Notes: generated from the letters alone by a model not told the origin. A stretch of 64,000 bases of DNA from CAINVV01 sp963663675 (GCA_963663675.1 OY760498.1:186001-250000), one strand, 5' to 3'. Counted from the first letter of the stretch, positions 31,423-40,343 are shown. A program made the numbers and translations.

Positions 31423-34188
31423 ATGAAAAAGCTATTTTTGATTGATGCATACGCTCTTATCTACCGTTCCTATTTCGCCTTTATCAACAATCCGAGAATA
31501 AATTCCAAAGGCATGAATACTTCCGCTGTCTTTGGATTTGTCAATACGATAGAACAGATTCTGAAACTGGAACAGCCCACACACCTTGCTGTGGCCTTCG
31601 ACCTGCATGGTCCGACATTCCGGCATGAACTGTATGAACCCTACAAAGCCACCCGCGAGGCTATGCCGGAGGCGATAAGGACTGCCATACCCTATATCCG
31701 CAAAATGATTGATGCCTACCGGATTCCTACACTTGAATGCCAGGGATTCGAAGCCGATGATGTAATCGGCACCATGGCAAAAACTGCTGAAAAATCAGAT
31801 TTCCAGGTGTATATGGTGACCCCGGATAAGGATTATGCCCAGCTGGTCTCTCCGAATATTTTCATGTACAAACCAAAACGTATGGGCAATGAAATGGAAA
31901 TCTGGGGGGTAAGCCAGGTCTGTGAGAATTTTCAGATCAGCCGTCCTGAACAGGTGATTGATTTGCTTGGACTGATGGGTGACTCATCTGACAATATACC
32001 CGGATGTCCGGGGATTGGTCCAAAAGGGGCAGCCCAGCTCATCTCGCAATATGGAAGTATCGACGGAGTCTATGCTGCGGTCGATCAGCTGAAGGGCAAA
32101 CAAAAGGAGAGCCTGGTTAATTTCGAGGAACAGGTTCGCCTTTCCAGGCGACTGGCCGAAATCATCCTGGAAGTGCCCCTGAATCATACACCGGACGAAC
32201 TGGTCCGGCAAGAGCCTGATCATCAGATGCTGAATGAAATATTTACTGAACTGGAATTCAGGAACATGCTCTCCAAACTTCCCAAAGCAGAGGCAGTCCC
32301 GCCAAAACCGGTCAGCCAGCAGGGCTCCCTGTTTGATTTTGAAGTTCAGGCTGCCACAGCACCTGTCACTTCAAATTTGGAACAGATTCATTCCTATAAC
32401 CACAATTATCACCTGGTGGAAGGCAAAGAAGCCAGGACCAGCCTGATCAGCGAACTGTCCCGGCAAAAGGAATTTTGTTTTGACACCGAGACAACCGGGC
32501 TGGATCCGCTGCTGGACCAGCTGGTAGGTATCTCAATTAGTTACAGTAAAGGAGAAGCATATTATATTCCTGTCCCGGCTGATCAAAAAATTGCCAGGGA
32601 GATTGTTGCTGAATTCAAGCCGCTTTTCGACAGTGAATCTATCATGAAAGTCGGGCAGAATATCAAGTTTGACGCCCTTGTACTTTCCGGGTACGGGATC
32701 AAACTGTACGGCCCGATCTTCGATACCATGGTAGCGCACTACCTGATTCAACCTGAATTGCGCCACAACTTGGATTTTTTGAGCGAGATCTACCTGGGAT
32801 ACAAGAAGATAGCTACTGAAGAGCTGATCGGAAAGGGTAAAAATCAGACCACTATGCGTTCGGTCGATTTGCAGACCATCAAAGAATATGCCTGCGAGGA
32901 CGCAGATATCACCTTGCAGCTTAAACCGCTACTGGAGAAGGAAATGATAGAGGGCAATGTGACAAAACTTTTCGAAGAGGTGGAGATGCCGCTGCTCAAG
33001 GTGCTGATAGGCATGGAGCTTACGGGTACAAAGATTGATGTGAAAGCCCTGGATCAGTATGCTGTCATTCTCCGTGAACAGATCATTCAGCTTGAAAATG
33101 AGATCATAGAAATGGCCGGTGAATCCTTTAATATTTCTTCACCTAAGCAGTTGGGACACATATTGTTCGATAAACTTCTGCTGGACCCCAAAGCCAAAAA
33201 AACCAAGACCAGGCAATATTCTACCAATGAGGAGGTGCTGGTCACATTGCAGGATCGTCACCCGATAATTGGGAAAGTACTGGAACACCGGGGACTGAAA
33301 AAGCTTTTGTCGACCTACGTGGAATCTTTGCCTAAACTGATCAATCCGAAAACGGGAAAGATACATACCTCATACAATCAGACAGTTGCAGTAACCGGCA
33401 GGCTGAGTTCCAACAATCCGAACCTTCAGAATATCCCCATTCGTGATGAGAATGGCAGGGAGATTAGAAAAGCTTTTGTTCCGGGTGACAGCGACCATCT
33501 ATTTTTATCTGCCGATTACTCCCAGATTGAATTGCGAATTATGGCAGCCTTGTCCGGAGACAAGGTAATGATTGAGGCTTTTGCCAATGGGGAGGATATT
33601 CATGCGGCAACTGCGGCTAAAATCTACAACATTCCGCTGGACCAGGTAACATCAGACATGAGAAGGAAAGCCAAGACTGCCAACTTTGGTATCATTTACG
33701 GCATCTCGCCCTTTGGCCTGGCTCAACGGCTGAATATTCCAAGAAATGAAGCCAAACAACTGATCGATGATTATTTTATCAATTTCCCCCAGGTGAAATT
33801 GTACATGGAGCAGCAGATATTGCTGGCCAGGAAGCGGGGATATGTTGAAACAATCATGGGCAGAAGGCGCTACCTGAAAGATATTACCTCGGAAAATGCC
33901 GCAGTACGGGGCTTTGCTGAGAGAAATGCGATAAATGCGCCTATCCAGGGTTCCGCGGCTGATATCATCAAGGTGGCAATGGTCAGGATACAGCGGAGAT
34001 TTGATGCCGAAAACATAGTTTCCAGGATGAATTTGCAGGTGCATGACGAATTAAACTTCGATTTGCTGAAGTCTGAAACTGATAAAGTTAAAAAGATTGT
34101 CAAGGAAGAGATGGAACATGCTGTCGAACTGGTTGTTCCCCTGGAGGTGGAGATGGAAGCCGCTGAAAACTGGCTCCTGGCCCACTGA
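31423..34188 (+). CDS. polA: DNA polymerase I
   Basis: This 921-residue three-domain polymerase removes RNA primers and fills gaps in replication and repair. The 5'-nuclease domain (about 1-290) starts KKLFLIDAYALIYRSYFAF and has GFEADDVIGTMA and GLMGDSSDNIPGCPGIGPKGA. The 3'-5' exonuclease domain (about 330-510) keeps its catalytic residues, with FCFDTETTGLDPL and YACEDADITLQL, so proofreading should be active. The polymerase domain has motif A (LSADYSQIELRIMAALSGD), motif B (RRKAKTANFGIIYGIS) and motif C (LQVHDELNFD). It converges with dus, only 14 bp apart. Confidence 0.98.
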   Translation: MKKLFLIDAYALIYRSYFAFINNPRINSKGMNTSAVFGFVNTIEQILKLEQPTHLAVAFDLHGPTFRHELYEPYKATREAMPEAIRTAIPYIRKMIDAYRIPTLECQGFEADDVIGTMAKTAEKSDFQVYMVTPDKDYAQLVSPNIFMYKPKRMGNEMEIWGVSQVCENFQISRPEQVIDLLGLMGDSSDNIPGCPGIGPKGAAQLISQYGSIDGVYAAVDQLKGKQKESLVNFEEQVRLSRRLAEIILEVPLNHTPDELVRQEPDHQMLNEIFTELEFRNMLSKLPKAEAVPPKPVSQQGSLFDFEVQAATAPVTSNLEQIHSYNHNYHLVEGKEARTSLISELSRQKEFCFDTETTGLDPLLDQLVGISISYSKGEAYYIPVPADQKIAREIVAEFKPLFDSESIMKVGQNIKFDALVLSGYGIKLYGPIFDTMVAHYLIQPELRHNLDFLSEIYLGYKKIATEELIGKGKNQTTMRSVDLQTIKEYACEDADITLQLKPLLEKEMIEGNVTKLFEEVEMPLLKVLIGMELTGTKIDVKALDQYAVILREQIIQLENEIIEMAGESFNISSPKQLGHILFDKLLLDPKAKKTKTRQYSTNEEVLVTLQDRHPIIGKVLEHRGLKKLLSTYVESLPKLINPKTGKIHTSYNQTVAVTGRLSSNNPNLQNIPIRDENGREIRKAFVPGDSDHLFLSADYSQIELRIMAALSGDKVMIEAFANGEDIHAATAAKIYNIPLDQVTSDMRRKAKTANFGIIYGISPFGLAQRLNIPRNEAKQLIDDYFINFPQVKLYMEQQILLARKRGYVETIMGRRRYLKDITSENAAVRGFAERNAINAPIQGSAADIIKVAMVRIQRRFDAENIVSRMNLQVHDELNFDLLKSETDKVKKIVKEEMEHAVELVVPLEVEMEAAENWLLAH

Positions 34189-34202
34189 TCCGGTGTCGTG
34201 TT

Positions 34203-35177
34203 TCAATCTGTCTCCTCACTTCGCAGCTGAAGGAAATTTTCCCTGACGGCTAGTTCGTATTTTGAAAGGTTGACAGATTTTTTTACCCGCTTGAAGGCCT
34301 TGTGCGGATTGGGAAAAAGCTCGCTGAAGAACTCCCAGAACTTGATCATACGGGTTATGAGGTGGCTTTGTCCGCTGAGTAAGGTCGTATAGCTGTTTAA
34401 GATATCATCGTGAAAGTTTTCCAGGATGGCAATTCTTTGCTCCTTACCGGGGAGATCAGATCCTTTGATTTCCAATGCCAGGAATGGATTGTTGAGCATT
34501 CCCCGGCCTATCATCCACCTGTTTACCGATTCAAATCTTTCGTCGGCCCGACTGAATATTTCTTTGCTGTTCAGATCTCCGTTGTAAACAATGGGACTTC
34601 GGGTCAACCGGGAAATTTCTTCGAACAATTCCCAGTCAGGAGAACCGGCGTAAAGTTGTTTGGCAATCCTTGGGTGGAATATTATCTCTGAGAGAGGATA
34701 TTCATTCAACACCGGGATTACCTTGTAGATATCCTCCATCGAATCCATGCCAGCCCTGAGTTTTACTGATATGCTGCAATTTAGCTGTGGAAGTGCTGTG
34801 TCAAGAATTTCCCTGATTTTCTCAGGTTGTGGCAAAAGCCCTGACCCCATACCCTTCCGTGTAACCATAGGATAGGGACATCCAAGGTTCCAGTTGATCT
34901 CTTTGTAACCCAACGATGTAAGATGCTTTGCCAGAAACAGGAAGTCAATACTGTTACCAGCCATAATTTGCGGAACAAGATTGTAACCATTACAATTTTC
35001 CGGCAAAGTATCCCGAAGATGCGATTTTTTTATTCCGCCATCCTTTTGCACCAAAAGATAGGGGGAGAAATATTTGTCAATACCACCGAAATAGGTGGCA
35101 TGAGCTTTCCGGTAGACAAAATCGGTCGATTCCTGCAAAGGAGCAAAATAGATAACTGGTAGGTCTTTAATTTCCAT
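34203..35177 (-). CDS. tRNA-dihydrouridine synthase family protein
   Basis: This FMN-dependent enzyme reduces uridines in the tRNA D-loop. The 324-residue protein begins MEIKDLPVIYFAPLQESTDFVYRKAHATYFGG, matching the Dus start with the FMN-binding region. INWNLGCPYPMVTRKGMGSGLL holds the catalytic cysteine and lysine region, and PVSVKLR-type SISVKLRAGMD, IVYNGDLNSKEIF and WMIGRGMLNNPFL are the remaining flavin and phosphate sites. Family members usually say QGVTD where this one has QESTD. The subfamily (A, B or C) is not clear. A perfect -7 box ends only 4 nt before the ATG, suggesting an mRNA with almost no leader. Confidence 0.92.
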   Translation of the reverse strand: MEIKDLPVIYFAPLQESTDFVYRKAHATYFGGIDKYFSPYLLVQKDGGIKKSHLRDTLPENCNGYNLVPQIMAGNSIDFLFLAKHLTSLGYKEINWNLGCPYPMVTRKGMGSGLLPQPEKIREILDTALPQLNCSISVKLRAGMDSMEDIYKVIPVLNEYPLSEIIFHPRIAKQLYAGSPDWELFEEISRLTRSPIVYNGDLNSKEIFSRADERFESVNRWMIGRGMLNNPFLALEIKGSDLPGKEQRIAILENFHDDILNSYTTLLSGQSHLITRMIKFWEFFSELFPNPHKAFKRVKKSVNLSKYELAVRENFLQLRSEETD

Positions 35178-35181
35178 GATG

Positions 35182-35189
35182 CAAAGATA
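35182..35189 (-). promoter_or_regulatory. Promoter -7 box (TATCTTTG) abutting dus
   Basis: Exact consensus followed by CATC and then the dus ATG; transcription would start at or next to the start codon. Confidence 0.6.
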
Positions 35190-35260
35190 TTGATTAGAAG
35201 GTTTAGTTGATGCACTTCAGCATATGGGTTAGGATTTTTACTGTTTCAATCACTTTTTGT

Positions 35261-35268
35261 TATCTTTG
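35261..35268 (+). promoter_or_regulatory. Promoter -7 box (TATCTTTG) for the DUF4271 gene
   Basis: Exact consensus followed by CA, 23 nt before the ATG; it is divergent from the dus promoter about 70 bp away. Confidence 0.65.
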
Positions 35269-35291
35269 CATCGTCAATATTTTAACCCGCA

Positions 35292-36761
35292 ATGCTGCTC
35301 GCAAACACTACCCTTTTAACTGTTGTGAAGACCAATTCCGGTCAAACTCCCCGCAAGGGAGCCAAAACATCGCAGCAAAAGAGTACCGCCGGTGCCAAAA
35401 CCACGCAGAAAAAGGGTACCTCGGGAGCCAAAACAACACAGCAAAAAAGCACAAGTGGTGCCAGGGTTGTACAGCAAAAAAAAGGTACCAGTGGTGCCAG
35501 GACTACCCAGCAAAGGAGTACTGTCAAAGCAACTCAGACTTCCAAACCTGCACCGAGAGTTGAAAGGCCATTGACAGAAGATGAAAAACTCATCCAGGCT
35601 GCAGAAAAATATCATCAGCAGCTTTCAGGAAAAAAAGACCAGGCTGCAGACCAGCAGAAAACTGGTTCATCTGTTAAAAATATGCAATCGACTGTTACCC
35701 CGAAAACCAATTCCTCTACCATAATATCGCAACCTGCTGTCCAACAGAAATATGTGGCCCCCTCACAAACAATAATACCGGTGGGTCAGCAGAAATCAGG
35801 TATAAATTCCATAACAGCGCCGCAGACTGTTCAACAGAAAGCAGGTGCTACCACTAAATTCTCCGCATCTAAATTCCAGCAAAAAAGTGCCGTACAGAAT
35901 AAAGTCAACGCTTTTACCTCAAACGAAGACCAGTCGGATGGGACAGGCCGCGATTTATCGGTAAATATCTATACCGGCAATCCGGGAATGTACAGAACTG
36001 ACGGCGATACCCTGAATTTCTGGAGCTTTACGCCTGTCGCAACAGATTCTGTGAAAGTGACTGTAGCAGCAGCCGCCCAGTCTGACATACCTTATGGTTT
36101 TGTCGGCAAACAAATGCAGGCAACAGGACAGGACTGGACTTTCTTTCTCATTCTTATTGGATGGTCTGTTTTTGCTTCCTTGCGGTTTGGTTTCTCAAAA
36201 TACATTGTCCAGGTATTCCAGAGTGTTTTTAATTATTCTGTCGCAACACGTCTTTACAGGGAGACAGGTTACAACAGTAATTTTGGCATGTTCAGGCTGA
36301 ACCTGATCTTTTATCTATTTTTGCCATTTCCCATTTACCTGATTGCAAAAGAAAATGGCGTCTCCCTGATGGGATTTTCAGGTATTGAATTTTATCTTAT
36401 AGTTTTTGGAGTTGTCAACGCTTATTATCTTATCAAATTATTTCTCTACAAAATACTGGGATCGGTTTTTTCACAAAAAGAAACTACCGGCGAGCTGATA
36501 TTTAATATGATGCTTTATAACAATGTCCTTGGATTGATATTGTTACCAGTGGCCACAGTACATTCGATGGTACCCGGGTTTGGATACATATCATTTTTTT
36601 TAGTACCGGGACTGATAGTCCTGTTTTACCTGATGTCGATTATCAGAAGTATATATTTTGCTATCAGGGAGGGTATTTCAATTTTCTATTTGATTTTGTA
36701 CCTTTGTGCCCTTGAAATTCTTCCCATTCTTCTCGTAACAAAATTGGCAATGAGTGCGTAG
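35292..36761 (+). CDS. DUF4271 membrane protein with repetitive basic N terminus
   Basis: The 489-residue protein has two very different halves. Residues 1 to about 275 are low-complexity, rich in Gln, Lys, Ser and Thr, with five tandem units of the type GAKTTQQKSTS at residues 23-78 and further scattered QQK triplets. From about 280 to the end there are six or seven hydrophobic helices typical of DUF4271 (DWTFFLILIGWSVFASLRFGFSKY, SVFNYSVATRLYRE, LGLILLPVATV, ISIFYLILYLCALEILPILL). The family is confined to Bacteroidota and commonly precedes hemD, as here; its function is unknown. The N-terminal half is probably cytoplasmic or periplasmic and disordered. Confidence 0.85.
   Translation: MLLANTTLLTVVKTNSGQTPRKGAKTSQQKSTAGAKTTQKKGTSGAKTTQQKSTSGARVVQQKKGTSGARTTQQRSTVKATQTSKPAPRVERPLTEDEKLIQAAEKYHQQLSGKKDQAADQQKTGSSVKNMQSTVTPKTNSSTIISQPAVQQKYVAPSQTIIPVGQQKSGINSITAPQTVQQKAGATTKFSASKFQQKSAVQNKVNAFTSNEDQSDGTGRDLSVNIYTGNPGMYRTDGDTLNFWSFTPVATDSVKVTVAAAAQSDIPYGFVGKQMQATGQDWTFFLILIGWSVFASLRFGFSKYIVQVFQSVFNYSVATRLYRETGYNSNFGMFRLNLIFYLFLPFPIYLIAKENGVSLMGFSGIEFYLIVFGVVNAYYLIKLFLYKILGSVFSQKETTGELIFNMMLYNNVLGLILLPVATVHSMVPGFGYISFFLVPGLIVLFYLMSIIRSIYFAIREGISIFYLILYLCALEILPILLVTKLAMSA
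35358..35525 (+). repeat. Coding tandem repeat of 33-36 bp units
   Basis: Five degenerate copies encoding GA(K/R)xxQ(Q/K)Kxxx inside the DUF4271 gene. Unit lengths of 11 or 12 codons keep the frame. Confidence 0.75.
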
Positions 36762-36797
36762 AAGGAGGGAGAATAAATATTAAAAAACACTAAAGAA

Positions 36798-37550
36798 TTG
36801 AAAATCAAGAAAATATTAGTTACTCAGCCGGATCCGAATTTTCAGAATTCTCCTTATAACGACTTGGCTGCAAAGAACAATTTAAAGATCGATTTTCGTC
36901 CTTTTATTCACGTTGAGGGTGTACCCGCGAAGGATTTTAGGAAAGACAGGATCAATATTCTGGATTTTACGGCTGTAATATTTAACAGTCGTACTGCTAT
37001 TGATCATTTTTTCCGTATGTCTCAGGAAATGAGGGTGGTAATTCCTGATACAATGAAATATTTTTGTATTTCTGAAGCCACTGCTCACTATTTGCAGAAA
37101 TACATTGTTTACAGGAAACGCAAAATTTTCTACGCACCCGGCAAATTTTCTGAACTTCTGGAGGTATTGATGAAACACAAGGAAGAGTCTTTTTTGATAC
37201 CGTTATCAGATATTCACAAAGATGAGGTTCCTGAAAAGATGACCTCCGTCGGCCTGATTTTTAAGCAGGCAGTCATGTATCGCACCGTATGTAGTGATCT
37301 GTCAGATTTGAAGGATGTTAACTACGATGTCCTGGTCTTCTTTAGCCCGTCCGATATCAAGTCACTGTTAACCAACTTCCCCGATTTTAAGCAGAATGAA
37401 ACCAAAATAGCCACTTTTGGATATGCCACAGCAAAAGCGGTGAGGGATGCAGGTTTAAATGTTGATATTGAAGCGCCGCTCCCGGAAACTCCATCGATGA
37501 CCTCAGCCCTGGACAAATACATTTCGGAATTCAACAAAAACCATAAGTAG
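36798..37550 (+). CDS. hemD: Uroporphyrinogen-III synthase
   Basis: This enzyme cyclises hydroxymethylbilane in haem and corrin synthesis. The 250-residue protein begins at TTG 36798 (KIKKILVTQPDPNFQNSPY); no ATG fits as well. Features of the two-domain HemD fold include FRPFIHVEGV, AVIFNSRTAIDHFF with the conserved S-R region, TMKYFCISEATAHYLQKY, and in the second half VLVFFSPSDIKSLLTNFPDF and KIATFGYATAKAVRDAGLNVDIEAP. HemD is poorly conserved, but this variant is the usual one in Bacteroidota and follows DUF4271 by 36 bp, a common pairing. Confidence 0.9.
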   Translation: MKIKKILVTQPDPNFQNSPYNDLAAKNNLKIDFRPFIHVEGVPAKDFRKDRINILDFTAVIFNSRTAIDHFFRMSQEMRVVIPDTMKYFCISEATAHYLQKYIVYRKRKIFYAPGKFSELLEVLMKHKEESFLIPLSDIHKDEVPEKMTSVGLIFKQAVMYRTVCSDLSDLKDVNYDVLVFFSPSDIKSLLTNFPDFKQNETKIATFGYATAKAVRDAGLNVDIEAPLPETPSMTSALDKYISEFNKNHK

Positions 37551-37584
37551 AAATTTGACCAATCAGGTTTTGCAGGTACATAGT

Positions 37585-37674
37585 ATTGTTATATTATTGA
37601 ATATCAGAATGTATTTGCAGTACCCTCAATTATTAACATCCCATTTTGTGAACAATCGAACATGAGGGTTTCAC
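37585..37674 (+). repeat. Inverted-repeat element, copy B, overlapping the rnpA start
   Basis: ACCCTCA at 37622-37628 and TGAGGGTTTCAC from 37663 are separated by 34 bases (between CCCTCA and TGAGGG). The interior shares ACAT, three bases, ATTTTGTGA with copy A. The right arm contains the rnpA ATG. Confidence 0.75.
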
Positions 37675-38057
37675 AAACTTTTCGAAAAGGAGAGAAGTTA
37701 TGCAGTCAGAAATTGATGGGGGAGTTGTTTCTCTCAGGAAATAGTCTGTTGTGTTATCCGCTCAGGATTGTATGGAAAATTTATGATGTGCTTCCTTCGG
37801 AATACCCTGCCCAGGTTGGCTTTTCCGTTCCCAAACGTCTTTTCAAACGGGCAGTAGACCGTAACAGGCTGAAGCGGTTATTGCGCGAGTCCTACAGGCT
37901 CCAGAAGTACCTTCTCTATGACACCTTGAATCAGTCAGGCACCCGGATGGCTCTCATGTTTGTATACATCGCTACGGAAGAACTTCCTTATTCAAAAGTT
38001 GAACCGGCCGTTTCAAAGGCGCTCCAAAAGATTTTTGTTCAGTTATGCAGCAAATAA
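37662..38057 (+). CDS. rnpA: Ribonuclease P protein component
   Basis: This small basic protein assists the catalytic RNA in removing 5' leaders from pre-tRNAs. The 131-residue sequence has TFRKGEKLCSQKLMGELF, the hydrophobic strand LLCYPLRIVWKI, and the central RNP motif VPKRLFKRAVDRNRLKRLLRESYRLQK with its basic face. The first residues MRVSQ come from the right arm of repeat element B, so the start codon seems to be supplied by that element; other Bacteroidota proteins begin at about the same place relative to TF. rpmH and yidD, frequent partners elsewhere, are not adjacent here. Confidence 0.95.
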   Translation: MRVSQTFRKGEKLCSQKLMGELFLSGNSLLCYPLRIVWKIYDVLPSEYPAQVGFSVPKRLFKRAVDRNRLKRLLRESYRLQKYLLYDTLNQSGTRMALMFVYIATEELPYSKVEPAVSKALQKIFVQLCSK

Positions 38058-38100
38058 AGTGCAAATCCGGCAACCTGTAATCACCTGATTTACACTTTAT
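38054..38100. terminator. Hairpin between convergent rnpA and aroG
   Basis: Arms 38054-38067 and 38087-38100 (ATAAAGTGCAAATC type) pair at 13 of 14 positions around a 19-nt loop; it overlaps the rnpA stop codon. The T-tract is weak on both strands. Confidence 0.55.
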
Positions 38101-38137
38101 CAATGTATTTTCCGGAGCTAATATTTTTCCCGGTATC

Positions 38138-39229
38138 TTATTCGTTGTCCATTATGTCGGACTGAGTCCGCACTGAGTCTTCATGGATAAGCTGGAAGAG
38201 AGCTTTAATAAAGGAATCATCCAGGCTGAGTTTCTGAGCCAGTTTCTCCCGGTCTTCCATAATCTGCGCCCATCGGTTGATTTGTAAGGCAGTCACCTTG
38301 TTTTCTTTCTTGTACTGTCCTATTTGTCTGACGATGCTCATTCTTTGTGCCAGAACTTCCATGATTTCATGGTCGATGGCGTCAATGCGTCCACGAAGAT
38401 TCTCCAGTTTGTTCTCAAACTGAGGATCGTCAGAGCTTGCATACCTGATAACCAGCTTATCCAGGATTTTGGCCAGATCGGCTGGTGTAACCTGTTGATC
38501 CTTATCGCTAAGGGCACAAGAAGGATCAATGTGTGATTCAATCATCAGTCCATCCATGCCGATATCAAAGGCTTTCTGCGAAATTTCAAACAAGTATTCC
38601 CTTTTACCGGAAATATGGCTTGGATCGCAGATAATGGGAAGATTAGGTAGTATTCGCTTCAACTCAATGACTGTTTTCCAGTTGGGGTAATTGCGGTATT
38701 TCGTATCGCTGAATGGGGTAAATCCTCTGTGAATGGCTACCAGGTTTTTCAATCCTGCCTGGTTCAGTCTTTCCAGGGCTCCGACCCAAAGCTGTACATC
38801 CGGGTTAACAGGATTCTTCACCATGATAATCTGGTCAGTACCTTTCAGTACATCAGCTATTTCCTGAACCACAAATGGAGAAGCAGTAGAACGCGCCCCA
38901 ATCCACATAACATCAACTCCGGCTTTCAGACATTCTTCGACGTGTTGTGCGTTGGCAACCTCTGTACCTGTTAGCAGGCCGGTTTCCTGCTTCACCAGTT
39001 TGAGCCATTCCAGACCAATGGAACCAACTCCTTCAAACATACCAGGGCGTGTTCTGGGTTTCCAGATGCCACCGCGATAGATAAAAACACGTTTGTCTTT
39101 AGCAAGTTCCCGGGCAGTCGAAAGTGCCTGTTCTTCAGATTCCAGGCTACATGGACCGCTGATCAGCAGGGGGTTGTCTATTTTTGGCAACCAATGGCTG
39201 ATTGGCATTACTTTTAAATTTGTTACCAT
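38138..39229 (-). CDS. Bifunctional DAHP synthase / chorismate mutase
   Basis: This fusion enzyme catalyses the first step of the shikimate pathway (phosphoenolpyruvate plus erythrose 4-phosphate to DAHP) and the chorismate-to-prephenate step. The N-terminal domain (about 1-265) is the KDO8P-like type I-beta: PLLISGPCSLESEEQ, YRGGIWKPRTRPGMFEGVG, WIGARSTASPFVVQEI, VKNPVNPDVQLWVGALERL, CDPSHISGKREYL. The C-terminal AroQ-type chorismate mutase (about 275-363) has LENLRGRIDAIDHEIMEVLAQRMSIVRQIGQYKKENK. This arrangement is known in Bacteroidota and allows feedback by prephenate in relatives. It follows tyrA by 8 bp and shares the attenuator-controlled transcript. Confidence 0.96.
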   Translation of the reverse strand: MVTNLKVMPISHWLPKIDNPLLISGPCSLESEEQALSTARELAKDKRVFIYRGGIWKPRTRPGMFEGVGSIGLEWLKLVKQETGLLTGTEVANAQHVEECLKAGVDVMWIGARSTASPFVVQEIADVLKGTDQIIMVKNPVNPDVQLWVGALERLNQAGLKNLVAIHRGFTPFSDTKYRNYPNWKTVIELKRILPNLPIICDPSHISGKREYLFEISQKAFDIGMDGLMIESHIDPSCALSDKDQQVTPADLAKILDKLVIRYASSDDPQFENKLENLRGRIDAIDHEIMEVLAQRMSIVRQIGQYKKENKVTALQINRWAQIMEDREKLAQKLSLDDSFIKALFQLIHEDSVRTQSDIMDNE

Positions 39230-39237
39230 TTTAAATT

Positions 39238-40137
39238 TTATTTTTTAGTGTAAAGTTTTACGATTGTTTCTTCGTTTTTTGTCAGGGAGGTACTCTCGCC
39301 GCTTAAAACTGTCCTTATTTTATTGGCTTCGCGGATAAGGTTAAGCAAATAACTCTCATCGTTGTTTTTCAAAGCCTCTTTGAACTCTTTCAGGTGGTGG
39401 ATGTAGGCTGTAACAGCCTCTAAAACATAATCGTTGTTCTGGCGGAAAATGGGAGACCACATTTCGGGGGAACTTTTCGCCAGGCGCACTGTCGACTGAA
39501 ATCCTCCTGAAGCCAGGTCGAAAATAATACTGCCATCCTCTTTTGCCAGTACGGCGTTGGCCAGAGCAAAGGCCGCAGCGTGAGGCAAATGTGAAACAAA
39601 AGCAGTGGTATGGTCCTGCTCATCGCTGGTCATATAAGCCGTTGACATCCCGAGCGACTGGTACATTTTTTCCACCAGCGCCAGATGTTGGGGACGGCAC
39701 TGCTCATGGTCGCAGACAATTGTCAGCTTCCCGGCAAACAATCCGGCCATTGCCGCACCGGGACCGCTATTTTCAGTTCCGGCCATCGGGTGTGTGGGCA
39801 CATAATTGCCACGAAGCGGATGATTGGCTACTGAGGCAACAATCTGACGTTTGGTAGAACCAACATCCGCTACGGTTGTAGAAGGTGAGATCAGGTCAAG
39901 AACCCTGGGTAGCAGTTTAATAAGTTGATCGACAGGCAGTGCCAGCAATACCAGGTCTGCTTCTTTGACTCCGGATTCAAAATCAGCCACCTGATCGATG
40001 ATGCCCAGTTTTTTGGCCTCTGCGGCATGTTCGGGCCGATTGTCTACGCCGATAAGTTTGGTTGCAAAATGGCTCTTTCTAAGGTCGATAGCCATCGATC
40101 CTCCTATTAAGCCCAATCCCACGACAGTTAATCTCAT
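39238..40137 (-). CDS. tyrA: Prephenate dehydrogenase
   Basis: This enzyme oxidatively decarboxylates prephenate to 4-hydroxyphenylpyruvate, the precursor of tyrosine. The 299-residue protein opens with a Rossmann NAD-binding motif MRLTVVGLGLIGGSMAIDL. It contains ADLVLLALPVDQ, VADVGSTKRQIV, and the active-site segment YVPTHPMAGTENSGPGAA with the HPMAGTE signature. SHLPHAAAFALANAV and DLASGGFQSTVRLAKSSPEMW follow. It is the first gene after the leader ORF and attenuator at 40215-40343, 77 bp downstream of the terminator. Confidence 0.95.
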   Translation of the reverse strand: MRLTVVGLGLIGGSMAIDLRKSHFATKLIGVDNRPEHAAEAKKLGIIDQVADFESGVKEADLVLLALPVDQLIKLLPRVLDLISPSTTVADVGSTKRQIVASVANHPLRGNYVPTHPMAGTENSGPGAAMAGLFAGKLTIVCDHEQCRPQHLALVEKMYQSLGMSTAYMTSDEQDHTTAFVSHLPHAAAFALANAVLAKEDGSIIFDLASGGFQSTVRLAKSSPEMWSPIFRQNNDYVLEAVTAYIHHLKEFKEALKNNDESYLLNLIREANKIRTVLSGESTSLTKNEETIVKLYTKK

Positions 40138-40214
40138 TTGCAGTATTTTAATTCTGGTCTTTTCTCTCGTTTATCTTATACTTTGTAACTATTCAACAGT
40201 TTCAAGCCAATCAC

Positions 40215-40241
40215 AAAAAAAAGGTCCCCAACCGGAGACCT
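40215..40241 (-). terminator. Attenuator terminator in the tyrA leader
   Basis: On the minus strand AGGUCUCC pairs with GGGGACCU (8 bp with one G-U) around a GGUU loop, followed by eight T. It lies between the leader ORF stop and the tyrA ATG. Confidence 0.85.
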
Positions 40242-40274
40242 CTATGTATGTTATCGTTTCGTTTAAACAATGCC

Positions 40275-40343
40275 TTACTTGCCGATCTCCTGTTGAAGGA
40301 CGGGATAATAAAACCAAAAATAAAGTACATTGTTCGAAATCAT
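40275..40343 (-). CDS. Aromatic leader peptide of the tyrA-aroG operon
   Basis: This is a 22-codon ORF with ATG at 40341-40343 and a TAA stop at 40275-40277. Codons 8-13 read UAU UUU UGG UUU UAU UAU, i.e. Tyr-Phe-Trp-Phe-Tyr-Tyr. That run is far beyond chance in a peptide of this size and covers all three aromatic amino acids. Codons 18-20 (CAG GAG AUC) contain GGAGAUC at 40284-40290, which can pair with GGUCUCC, the 5' arm of the downstream terminator, as an antiterminator. A ribosome stalled on the aromatic codons would leave it free; one reaching the stop would cover it. This is the logic of classical amino-acid attenuation, and Bacteroid-trp leaders are a known parallel in this phylum. 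Confidence 0.85.
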   Translation of the reverse strand: MISNNVLYFWFYYPVLQQEIGK

